The notes below the pieces were generated by a model that saw nothing but the letters and a program-made list of their open reading frames with translations, made no database searches and was not told the origin of the DNA. 64,000 nt of DNA. Source: Prostheceraeus crozeri. Taxonomy: Eukaryota > Platyhelminthes > Polycladida > Euryleptidae. This document shows, in pieces, positions 49,787 through 58,323 of the stretch. Each line of letters starts with the position of its first letter. Position 1 is the first letter of the stretch. The stretch is from NCBI GenBank assembly GCA_907163375.1, contig CAJQUW010004751.1, forward strand, positions 181,001-245,000. Reading direction: 5' to 3'. Position numbers and translations under genes: made by a program.

Positions 49787-51022
49787 ATGGTGAACAACGA
49801 TAGAAATAAGAAATTTCATATTAAAATGTGCGTATGCGGTAGAATCAACCGCCGAGACGGTCTCAGGGACCACATAAGGAAGGCAGGGGCCGACCACATG
49901 GTTATCCTGAATAGGATTGCCTGTGTGAAGTGCAGGGTGCTGTTGGTTGTTGGGCAGGAGGCCGAGTTTTATCGGAGGCATGGTGAGTGTGTAGGAGGGT
50001 TGGTGACCGATTTGAGATTTACGCAGTTGATTGTGGAAGAGAGGGAGCGAATGTTGGCGAATGTTGCGAATGTTGTTGAGAATGTTGTTGAGAATGCTAG
50101 TGGGAATGTTGTTGAGAATGCTAGTGGGAATGCTGTGGAGAATGCTAGTGGGAATGCTGTGGAGAATGAGGTAGAGAATGCTGTGGCCGGTTTGAAGGCT
50201 GACAAGTGGCGGAAGAGAGTGTTTGAGAGTGATGATGAGGATGATGTGGATTTGGATAGGGAGCGAGTGAGGAAGTGTGTGAGGAAGTTGAGCTCTTCGT
50301 CATCGGAGGTATCCAATATTGTTATTAGCGACCCCCCGAAGAGCTCATCTTCCCCAATAGTGAAGGGTGGTGGGGTACGGAAGCAGTCGGCGCGGTGGGA
50401 TGAGGACATGGAAAAGAAGCATGTGTCGCAGCAAGCGGCACATGCTTTGTTGGTAGATCGCTATGAAAGTTTGAGGAAGGTGAATGAGAGAACGTTGAGT
50501 GAGTTGAGTGAGCTGAAAATGAAGGAGGTGAAATGTAAGGAGGTGGCAGATGAGAATATCCGTATGAGGCGTGTTGTGAAAGAGTTGAAGGAGAATGTGC
50601 GAGTGTTGGAAGACAAGAATGATGAGTGTGAGAAGAGGGCGAGTGCTGCGGAGAGGAGAATGGGAGAGGCAGAAGCGAAGTTTGAGGAGATGATGAAGGA
50701 GATGAGTGTGTTGAGAGCGAGGAATGTTGAGTTGGAGAGGACTGTGGCTCGGCGGGGTGATGAGAGGCAGGCGTGTGAGAAGTTGGAGCGCATGAGGGAT
50801 GAGTGGGAACGTGTGAATGAGGATCGTTTGTTTGAGTTCCACATCCCTATTCGGGATAACCATCTGGCCGGCGAAGTCCTCGTCAATAAAAGCCTGGACG
50901 AAAGCATTGTATGCTATCATGGACATCCGAGCAAGAAATGCCTCCACGCTACACTAAGAATGCGCGGGCATCTCCACAAATTTTCAATCAGGAAGCCCGC
51001 GAGACTGCCTAAGGATGACTAA
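49787..51022 (+). CDS. Coiled-coil protein of the virus-like element
   Basis: A 411-residue protein of unknown function. Residues 15-40 (CVCGRINRRDGLRDHIRKAG) resemble a small zinc-binding unit, with more cysteines at about 47 and 50. Residues about 90-125 are degenerate N-A-S-G-N-(A/V)-V-E repeats from a 24-30-bp minisatellite. An acidic/serine patch (ESDDEDDVDLD and LSSSSSE) follows. Residues about 215-345 are a long heptad-rich coiled coil. The codons up to about 50830 are very poor in C; the last 60 residues have ordinary composition and include LDESIVCYHGHPSKK. The start follows a splice acceptor by 31 bases. A 62-nt intron (51027-51088) lies just after the stop, and the stem-loop block at 51121 closes the gene. 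Coiled coil plus acidic patch could suit a scaffold or DNA-associated protein; that is a guess. Confidence 0.65.
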   Translation: MVNNDRNKKFHIKMCVCGRINRRDGLRDHIRKAGADHMVILNRIACVKCRVLLVVGQEAEFYRRHGECVGGLVTDLRFTQLIVEERERMLANVANVVENVVENASGNVVENASGNAVENASGNAVENEVENAVAGLKADKWRKRVFESDDEDDVDLDRERVRKCVRKLSSSSSEVSNIVISDPPKSSSSPIVKGGGVRKQSARWDEDMEKKHVSQQAAHALLVDRYESLRKVNERTLSELSELKMKEVKCKEVADENIRMRRVVKELKENVRVLEDKNDECEKRASAAERRMGEAEAKFEEMMKEMSVLRARNVELERTVARRGDERQACEKLERMRDEWERVNEDRLFEFHIPIRDNHLAGEVLVNKSLDESIVCYHGHPSKKCLHATLRMRGHLHKFSIRKPARLPKDD

Positions 51023-51120
51023 CTTGGTAAGTGAAAAAAGTAAATAAGATAGTATATCCTATTCTAATACATATCATTTTCATTGCAGATCTTTGCCTGC
51101 CTTCACCACCCCATCAATTT

Positions 51121-51261
51121 ACTCCCGAGAACGAACCATCGGCTCTCTTAAGGGCCACCTAGGGGCAAGACATGATAGAACCTCCACGCGGTTTGCCCTG
51201 GGCAGTCTTCGGACTGGCGAATACTATCATTAAGTTGAATCTGCTATCAGTCAACTTGAAC
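51121..51261 (+). terminator. 141-bp block 1 with histone-type 3' stem-loop
   Basis: The hairpin 51141-51156 has a 6-bp stem (GGCTCT/AGGGCC), a 4-base loop CTTA and a following ACC, the exact build of the 3' stem-loop of replication-dependent histone mRNAs (consensus GGCTCTTTTCAGAGCCACC). CAAGACATGA at 51166 resembles the purine-rich U7 snRNA target CAAGAAAGA. Two further hairpins follow: CAGTC-TTCG-GACTG and AAGTTGA...TCAACTT. The block sits after the coiled-coil gene. Confidence 0.55.
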
Positions 51262-51281
51262 GTTGCGTCGCGTTAGAGGGG

Positions 51282-51288
51282 TATATAA
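51282..51288 (+). promoter_or_regulatory. TATA box for the 88-residue gene
   Basis: TATATAA is 39 bases before the ATG at 51321 and 20 bases after block 1. Confidence 0.65.
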
Positions 51289-51320
51289 ACCACTGCCTCT
51301 CATTTCATTTCATTTCAATC

Positions 51321-51587
51321 ATGCAGACGCCGAACAGTCAAGTCAGCTCTCCTCGCGGACCGCAGTTAAGGCCGCGAAATTTATTTGAGGAGTTCGTCAG
51401 GCTAGAGGAGCAAGACAGAGTCCACAACAATCTTGCTCGGATTGGCAATCCGATGACAGCAACTGCTGCCAATCCAACGGAATGGCGCTACATTCCACTC
51501 TATACTCACATGCCAGTTAGTGTGGAAGTCGACAGTGCTACCAAAGAGAGAGTCTTTGACTCTCTCAGCAGAATTGGTAGGCTGTAG
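51321..51587 (+). CDS. Small protein of the virus-like element (88 residues)
   Basis: Starts MQTPNSQVSSPRG and ends SLSRIGRL. I do not recognise it. The N-terminal 25 residues are Ser/Pro/Arg-rich; the middle (NLFEEFVRLEEQDRVHNNLARIG) looks helical and charged. The gene support is positional: its own TATA box 39 bases upstream, a short leader rich in CATTT, and a copy of the 141-bp stem-loop block starting 8 bases after the stop. The frame is whole. Genes with this kind of 3' end may be expressed mainly during DNA synthesis, if the stem-loop works as in histone mRNAs. Confidence 0.6.
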   Translation: MQTPNSQVSSPRGPQLRPRNLFEEFVRLEEQDRVHNNLARIGNPMTATAANPTEWRYIPLYTHMPVSVEVDSATKERVFDSLSRIGRL

Positions 51588-51594
51588 GATGACG

Positions 51595-51735
51595 ACTCCC
51601 GAGAACGAACCATCGGCTCTCTTAAGGGCCACCATGGGGCAAGACATGATAGAACCTCCTCGCGGTTTGCCCTGGGCAGTCTTCGGACTGGCGAATACTA
51701 TCATTAAGTTGAATCTGCTATCAGTCAACTTGAAC
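51595..51735 (+). terminator. 141-bp block 2 with histone-type 3' stem-loop
   Basis: Same length and nearly the same sequence as block 1; the stem-loop is at 51615-51630, followed by ACCA. It follows the 88-residue gene. Confidence 0.55.
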
Positions 51736-51803
51736 ATTATGCAGTCGATTGCTATCCCTGAAGCATTCTGATTCGCTGTTGAGCAATTCATTGTTGAAAA
51801 CCC

Positions 51804-51810
51804 TATATAA
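51804..51810 (+). promoter_or_regulatory. TATA box for the 83-residue gene
   Basis: TATATAA lies 48 bases before the ATG at 51852. Confidence 0.65.
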
Positions 51811-51851
51811 GCCAGAAGATTGTAGCGCTTCTCATTCAATTTGAAGTCACG

Positions 51852-52103
51852 ATGGAAGCGACATCTGCCGACAACATTCCCGTCTTCACTGATGAAGACA
51901 ACGACATTCCCGAGTTCGTCATCCTCGACGAGTGGGATGAGGATGAGAAGAAGGGGAAGATCAAGAGGATCGTTTGGACGGATGAGGTGTGGACTCCAAA
52001 TACCACCCGCATCCGAAAGGTGCCAGATGCACCACCACGGCTTAGGCGGTATAGGGTATACGAGAACCTAACCGTCATACCTATTGACTATTCAAGCCAA
52101 TAG
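51852..52103 (+). CDS. Small acidic protein of the virus-like element (83 residues)
   Basis: Starts MEATSADNIPVFTDEDND and ends PIDYSSQ. The first 35 residues are strongly acidic (DEDNDIP, DEWDEDEK); the rest is basic and Arg/Tyr-rich (RLRRYRVYENL). No known domain. A TATA box stands 48 bases upstream and block 3 begins 11 bases after the stop, the same cassette layout as the gene before it. A second frame over the same DNA (51841-52071) is a shadow. The acidic head and IRWKYL/IVWTDE-like words are faintly reminiscent of the 145-residue protein at 53260-53697, but that similarity is weak. Confidence 0.6.
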   Translation: MEATSADNIPVFTDEDNDIPEFVILDEWDEDEKKGKIKRIVWTDEVWTPNTTRIRKVPDAPPRLRRYRVYENLTVIPIDYSSQ

Positions 52104-52113
52104 TCATCTTGTT

Positions 52114-52254
52114 ACTCCCGAGAACGAACCATCGGCTCTCTTAAGGGCCACCATGGGGCAAGACATGATAGAACCTCCTCGCGGTTTGCCCTGGGCAGTC
52201 TTCGGACTGGCGAATACTATCATTAAGTTGAATCTGCTATCAGTCAACTTGAAC
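52114..52254 (+). terminator. 141-bp block 3 with histone-type 3' stem-loop
   Basis: Third copy; the stem-loop is at 52134-52149 followed by ACCA and CAAGACATGA. No TATA box follows this copy closely. Confidence 0.55.
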
Positions 52255-52595
52255 GTTGCAAATGAAGTTCGGTGTAATACTTCCTTTCGACGGGCGTTCC
52301 TGTAAAGGGCGGCGGTGAAACCCGTAGCTATGTATACCGCAAGGGACATTCGGCAATGGTCAATCTTGTTAAACCTCTCTGCGTCATGTTTGCAAGTGAT
52401 TGCCTCTGTCTCAACGTAGCATGCATTCGCGTCAGGGCGACATTTAGCCAACTGTCGAAGGTTGCCTAAAACTTTCCATTGCATACGTTATGAGAACCAT
52501 GAGTTCTACCTGTCTCTATCAATGAGACGAATTGATGAATGGAATGAAATGGGAGGACACTCACGCGCCACACGCAACATAACACACTTCTCTCT
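52255..52595. other. Spacer without a supported gene
   Basis: No frame is supported. It contains TTTCGACGGGCGTTCC and GGCGGCGGTGAAACCC words but no recognisable RNA gene. Confidence 0.4.
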
Positions 52596-53210
52596 TCCGT
52601 AGTCTAACAAGCTCTTTACACATGGATCGCAGTCGATTGCTATCCCTGTATCAGAAGTGTAAGCTATCTTAATTTATTTGACACTATTTTATCTACCATC
52701 ATCGTCCATATGAAATGTTTTTAGATTTACAAGTTAGACTAAGCGTGCTACTATTTCCAAATGAAAAAGTATACATGCTTAAATCATCCACTTAAGCCCA
52801 TCCGTAGTCTAACAAGCTCTTTACACATGGATCGCAGTCGATTGCTATCCCTGTATCAGAAGTGTAAGCTATCTTAATTTATTTGACACTATTTCATCTA
52901 CCATCATCGTCCATATGAAATGTTATAAGATTTACAAGTTAAACTAAGCGTGCTACTATTTCCAAATGAAAAAGTATACATGGTTAAATCATCCACTTAA
53001 GCCCATCCGTAGTCTAACAAGCTCTTTACACATGGATCGCAGTCGATTGCTATCCCTGTATCAGAAGTGTAAGCTATCTTAATTTATTTGACACTATTTC
53101 ATCTACCATCATCGTCCATATGAAATGTTATAAGATTTACAAGTTAAACTAAGCGTGCTACTATTTCCAAATGAAAAAGTATACATGGTTAAATTATTCA
53201 CTAAAACCCC
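52596..53210. repeat. 205-bp tandem repeat, three units
   Basis: Units begin TCCGTAGTCTAACAAGC at 52596, 52801 and 53006, an exact 205-bp period with few differences. Each holds CGCAGTCGATTGCTATCCCTG, of which the core GCAGTCGATTGCTATCCCTG also occurs alone near 51742, upstream of the 83-residue gene. There is no coding frame. A regulatory or replication role is possible. Confidence 0.85.
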
Positions 53211-53259
53211 ATTCAAGTAAGTCAGTATGAAAGCAAAGATAATACGAAATAAACATTTA

Positions 53260-53697
53260 TTATGGCATGTATTTCAAAAGGTCTTCATCGTCAATATCGT
53301 CCCAGAGTCTGACTTCACATAGATTACAAAAACAGTTGAGCTGCTTTAAACGTTCTTCTGCAGCGTCCCTCACTTTCTCAATGTACGCCCACTCCGCCAC
53401 GGTTCGCGGTTGGGAGTTAGGGGTGTACCACTCCCATATTTGATGCAAGTGCGACTTGCTGGTCATCTCCATCACCCCTTCGGCATCATATTGTAAATAT
53501 TTCCACCGTATGCCTGTTAGGTCGGGCAACTCCTCTTCATCCTCCTCCGATAATGATAACTTTCGTATATTGTCGAGATTGTATGTCTTCTCCACCTTCG
53601 CCTTTCTTGGTGCATTTGGTGTAACGAGCACCTTTGCTGATGTATATGGAGAGGAGAACTCCAATGCGGTATTTGGTGTTGTTGGAGGACTTGTCAT
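53260..53697 (-). CDS. Unknown protein of the virus-like element (145 residues)
   Basis: Starts MTSPPTTPNTALEF. Residues 1-40 are Thr/Pro/Ser-rich and flexible, 45-62 are acidic (LSEEDEEELPDL), and 65-145 look folded, with IRWKYLQYD, HQIWEWY, and a CFCNLC cluster near residue 126. No known domain. It is transcribed away from the polymerase gene; a CCAAT box lies in the 110-bp gap between the two genes. The first residues resemble those predicted for the polymerase N-terminus, which could reflect shared localisation. AATAAA on the minus strand follows the stop. Confidence 0.6.
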   Translation of the reverse strand: MTSPPTTPNTALEFSSPYTSAKVLVTPNAPRKAKVEKTYNLDNIRKLSLSEEDEEELPDLTGIRWKYLQYDAEGVMEMTSKSHLHQIWEWYTPNSQPRTVAEWAYIEKVRDAAEERLKQLNCFCNLCEVRLWDDIDDEDLLKYMP

Positions 53698-53769
53698 GTT
53701 GTCTTTGAAATGCTGACTTTGAATAATGATAACTTTAACATTTTTCTAATTCTTAAGTATACACAAGCA

Positions 53770-53817
53770 GCCAATCAGAATGAACATCCAATGAATGAAG
53801 AGGATGAAAGTATATAA
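53770..53817 (+). promoter_or_regulatory. CCAAT and TATA boxes of the polymerase gene
   Basis: CCAATCAG near 53771 and TATATAA at 53811-53817 are spaced as in a strong animal or viral promoter; transcription would start near 53840. Confidence 0.65.
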
Positions 53818-53953
53818 GCAAAGTAACATTCAGGTCATTTCATTTAATCTGTGAATCATACAAGTGACGAACGCACGATCTCTCTCTTTGACTATTATTT
53901 GAGTGAAGTCTCTATCTTGTAGAAGTATCAACCTTAAACTTGATTTCGTTGAA

Positions 53954-56900
53954 ATGGTAAGTTGAAAATTTCCTCTCATCTCCCTCAAACGTGTGACTAA
54001 TAGCATCTTCCTCAATTTCAGACATCAACTTCATCACCAACGCCCTCTCTTCTCGAGGAAAGTTTAGAGTTATTGAGTCAAGGTAGGTTGTAACACTACA
54101 CTGAGGCTTGAACAGAGATGAAAGAATGATTTCTCTTTCAGGTGATGTGAGTTCCAGCTCAGGACTCTCGCGGCAAGGCAACGAGTGGGAATGTGCCGAC
54201 TGCGGACATATGTTTACAAGGAAGCACAGTCTCCTTCGACACATCAAACAACGTGTGTGTCAACGCAAAGCGGCGTCAATCTCCGGAGGTGAAGTTGATT
54301 CTGACGATGACATCTCCTTTCCTTGCGATTTGTGCCCTCTTTCTTTTGATAGTCACTTTCAGCGATCTTCGCACAGACTTCAACACACGCATGCAAATGA
54401 TCACTACACCAACGGTACCTCTACCATCTCCCTCATTAATGTTTCACATAATAATTTAGTACGCGACTACTTCATGGAGTCCAATACTCAAATAGTAGAT
54501 TTTCCTGAGTGGCTCCTTCAAAATTCTAACATTATCGAAGCGCTCTTCAATAATTTAGACAATTTTAGAATGAAGGCGCTCATCTACCTTAAACTAAAAT
54601 ATATTAAAATAGATTTTCAAACGGGTCAAGTGACGGAGAGAATACAGTTTCATATTCCTTCCTCTTCCGCAACCGAAGTTGTAGACTGCGAGTCTTGGCT
54701 AAATTTTCACATTCAATGTTTAAAATCAAATGTAGATAAATTCAATCAACGCGACAGCGCTCTCATTTTTGATGGTGTGGACTCAGCCATATTCAAAATT
54801 TCCCTATTAGAAAGTCATGCAGCTCGAGGCACATTTAAACTTCCAAAAACGTTGTATAATAAGAAAGCTGTCATCAATGTTGATTGTAAATCACAGTGTT
54901 TCAAATATGCAGTCCTATCCATCCTTCACTATAATGATATCAACGCGCATCGAGATCGCACCTATAGCTATAGACAGTGGGAGGATGAACTAGACTTTGA
55001 AGGTTGTGATAGTAACAACATGAAAATCAAAGATGTAGAAACGTTCGAAAAACATAATAAGATTAAAATTGTCGTTCACGTGTGGGAGAAGGGGTTGAAG
55101 GGTGCCCGCTATAATTCACGTTCAACTTGTTATGAACGTGTAGTCAACCTCTTATTAGTAAAACAAGATGATAGCGAGGAATGGCACTACTGTGGTATTC
55201 CCAAAATCTCTCGCTTGTACACTCACTTGGGGCACTCTAAAAGAGGTGAACATTTTGTATGCGACCGCTGCATCCGCTCATTTTGGAGTAAAGATAAATT
55301 TGAAACTCACTATGAATGGTGCAAGCGAGGTAAATTACAAATGGAACGCATGCCCAAAGATAAAATATTTTCACATAGGGATAATGGTGACGAATTAAGT
55401 CCCCTGCGTGTCATTTACGCAGACATAGAATGCTACATTGATGATATCATCCACAAGCCAGCAGCCATATCCTGCTATGAAGTATGGCATGACCACTTTA
55501 GGAATAGACAAAACAAAATGCATACTTGGCAAGGTGAAGATTGCATTTCAAAATTTCTAGAATTTCTCGATAAAGCTGCAAAATTTCAACAATCATATGA
55601 TTCCCAATTGCAGCGTAAGTCACTACATATGTCAGATGAAGACAAACAAAAATTTGAAAGTTGCACATCCTGTCCTAAATGTCATAAAACGTTTGATGAC
55701 GATAAAATTAAGAAAGTGCGTGATCATGATCACATCACTGGTAAATTTAGAAACGCACTCTGCTCCAAATGTAACTTTTCACTTAGGTTGAGACGTCGTG
55801 TACTACCCGTCATTTTTCATAACTTTAAGGGCTATGACAGTCATATGCTCATAAAAGGAGGGTTGAGCCAGATGAAATCGTGGCAGTTTAATGTAATAGC
55901 ACAAACGAGAGAAAAATTCATGGCAATGACAGCAAAAGTACCAGTAGATAAAACTAAAGAAAATAAGACAGTCTTCTTCGAAATAAAATTTTTAGATTCA
56001 TTTCAATTCATGTCAGCGTCACTAGCTTCTCTCGTTCGTAATCTCAAGTTTCTTCCCCATAGTCAAACTTTAAAGAAACACTATCCAAACTTAACGGATG
56101 AAATAATCACTCGCAAAGGAGTCTTTCCTTATGCGTATTTTAGCTCAATGTCTAAACTAAATGAAACAACCCTTCCTTCCATTGACAAATTCAAAAACGA
56201 TTTGACGGGTGAAGATTGTCCAGTAGAGGACTATGAACATGCTCAAGAGGCATGGTTAAAATTTAATTGTAAAACGTTTGGCGATTATATGATCGCTTAC
56301 TTAGAATTAGATGTCATTTTGCTGGCTGATGTCTTTCAGGAGTTTCGACGAGTGGCATTAGAAGAAGACAAATTAGATCCTATCCACTTTGTCAGTCTAC
56401 CAGCCATGTCCTTTAAATCAGCCTTTAAAATGACTGGTGAGACCATTCATCTCTTACAAGACCCGGAGATGTATAATATATTTGAGCGCGGAATACGCGG
56501 TGGTCTCACATTTGTAAATAAACATCATATAAAATCTGAAACAGTAGGTGATGATCATATCCACCTAAAGTACTATGACCAAAATAATTTATATGGCAGT
56601 TCACTGTCTAAACCACTACCTCATTCCGAGTTTAGTTGGTTAAATCAAAATGAGCTTGAGTATTACTCCAACCCTTCAAACATACTGAATATTCCAGATG
56701 AAGGTGATTGGGGATATTATTTTGAAGTGGATTTGATTTATCCAAATAGTATTAAAAATAAAACTGCTGATTTCCCACTCGCACCTGAATCTGGCGAAGT
56801 GACTGAAGATATGTTTTCACCATTCATGTCACAATTTCATAATAACTTAACAGAGTGTGGACAGCCAAGGTACAAACCATGCCGCAAACTTTTACTCACC

Positions 56901-57926
56901 CAATATGATAAGAAAAATTATCTCGTACACTTCTGCATATTAAAATTCTATTTAGAAATGGGCATGCTTCTAAAGTCAGTTCACCGCATTATCAAATTTA
57001 GACAGAAAGCCTTCCTCAAACCCTACATAGATAGTAACAGTCAAAAACGTGCACTCGCCCAAAATAATTTTGAAAAGGATTTTTATAAATATAAGAATAA
57101 TAGTCTATTCGGAAAGACCATGGAGGATGTTAGAAAACGTATGAATTACAAACTAGTCGTTGATGAACAAAAATATCACAAATTGACCTCATCACCTCTT
57201 TTCATTGACAGAGACATCATCGATGAGGATCTTGTAGGTGTTAAAATGATTAAATCAGAAGTTGAGTTGTGCAAACCCATCTATATTGGGCAAGCCGTTT
57301 TAGATTATTCCAAGCTTGAAATGTATCAACTCTTCTACAAAATATTAAAACCATGCCCTCTCGTAAAAGAGGTTCGCTTGCTGGGTGGTGATACAGATAG
57401 TTTCTTTTTAGGAATTACCACTCAAAAAGATTTAAATTTTAATGAAGTAGGTAAGTCATTAGAAAAATATTTCGATACATCTAACTACAATCCCACTCAT
57501 CCACTCTATTCCATACAGAATAAAGCCAAACTTGGTTGTTTTAAGGATGAAACAGCAGGAAAGGAAATAGATGAAATGATTCTCCTCCGTCCTAAAATGT
57601 ATTCCATGAAACTAAAAGAATGTGCAGATAGTATTAAGCGTGCTAAAGGTATATCAAAATCCATTGTTCATAAAATGAAACATCGGTCCTATAAGAAGGC
57701 CTATAAAAATAAAACTATAACGTTTGTCAATATGACAATCTTAAAATCTCAAGTTCATACTGTGAAAACGTACACGTTCAAGAAACGAGCACTTTCGGCA
57801 TGGGAGGATAAGAGGTGTTGGATAGGACATAACACATCTCTTCCACATGGACATCCTGACACAAACATACCTCCACCCAAAAGAATAAAACTCACGCTAC
57901 CACATTCAGGAGATGTATTGACATAA
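53954..57926 (+). CDS. Family-B DNA polymerase of the virus-like element
   Basis: The unspliced frame from 54108 has 1,272 residues. Two short introns with good borders (53957-54021 and 54083-54141) would instead place the start at 53954. In order: two C2H2 fingers (about residues 28-95); a conserved domain around CFKYAVLSILHYND; a C2HC finger near 385; exonuclease ExoI YADIEC (about 440); a DHDHITGKFRNALCSKCN unit like endonuclease VII (about 540); ExoII HNFKGYDSH; ExoIII YLELDVILLADV; polymerase motif A YDQNNLYG (about 822), motif B NNSLFGKT (about 996) and motif C GGDTDSFF (about 1094). All catalytic residues are in place. This architecture is typical of the virus-like polymerases of invertebrate genomes, probably protein-primed. 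It would replicate the element in the nucleus. A TATA/CCAAT promoter precedes it and AATAAA at 58084 follows it. Confidence 0.9.
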
Positions 57927-58075
57927 TCAACTTTAACTCAGTATTTTGATGTTGCTTTTTGTAGATATACATGGTTGTTTTATGTATCGCATGAGATCGT
58001 TTCTTCCTTGTGAATATATGCCTACAGTCAGCCCATTCCCCTATATCTGTGAAAAGACTTTTTCATATACATATT

Positions 58076-58089
58076 TTTATTTCAATAAA
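58076..58089. promoter_or_regulatory. Overlapping convergent poly(A) signals
   Basis: AATAAA on the + strand (58084-58089) serves the polymerase gene; TTTATT at 58076-58081 is AATAAA on the minus strand for the converging genes. The two signals are two bases apart. Confidence 0.6.
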
Positions 58090-58104
58090 CATATCACAAT
58101 GACT

Positions 58105-58323
58105 TCACTTTGTTTTCCGAAACACTAAAGTTACGAGGGATTTAGTATCTTTCACATGGATACACTCTTGTAAACCATTGGTAATTTTGATAGCAATAGA
58201 GGGTATAGTTTGTTTGACGACGGGATGATAGAAAATAGATTCAAACATCTTCTCGACTATTCCATATGAAGCGTCTTTATCATGAATGAAATCACGTAAA
58301 ATGTATTCTTTTTTTCTCGCCAA
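58105..58323 (-). CDS. Small frame related to the end of the WEVGV-family protein
   Basis: 72 residues (starting MARKKEYILRDF). The final part, IPSIAIKITNGLQ then VTLVFRKTK, aligns with the end of the 271-residue protein at 59666-60481 (IPQIDIAIYDDAG then ITLHFRMKS). It overlaps the end of the 454-residue frame by about 30 bases and belongs to the same family region. Considered with that frame, the gene here appears to be broken once. Confidence 0.5.
   Translation of the reverse strand: MARKKEYILRDFIHDKDASYGIVEKMFESIFYHPVVKQTIPSIAIKITNGLQECIHVKDTKSLVTLVFRKTK

Noticed and set aside
50345-50947. 200-residue minus-strand frame opposite the coiled-coil gene
   Set aside because: C-poor coding DNA leaves the opposite strand with few stops; the peptide is low complexity and unsupported.
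51520-52305. Frames reading through the 141-bp blocks (TPENEPSALLRATMGQ...)
   Set aside because: One of the three copies has a stop in this frame, and hairpins plus position after stop codons explain conservation better than coding.
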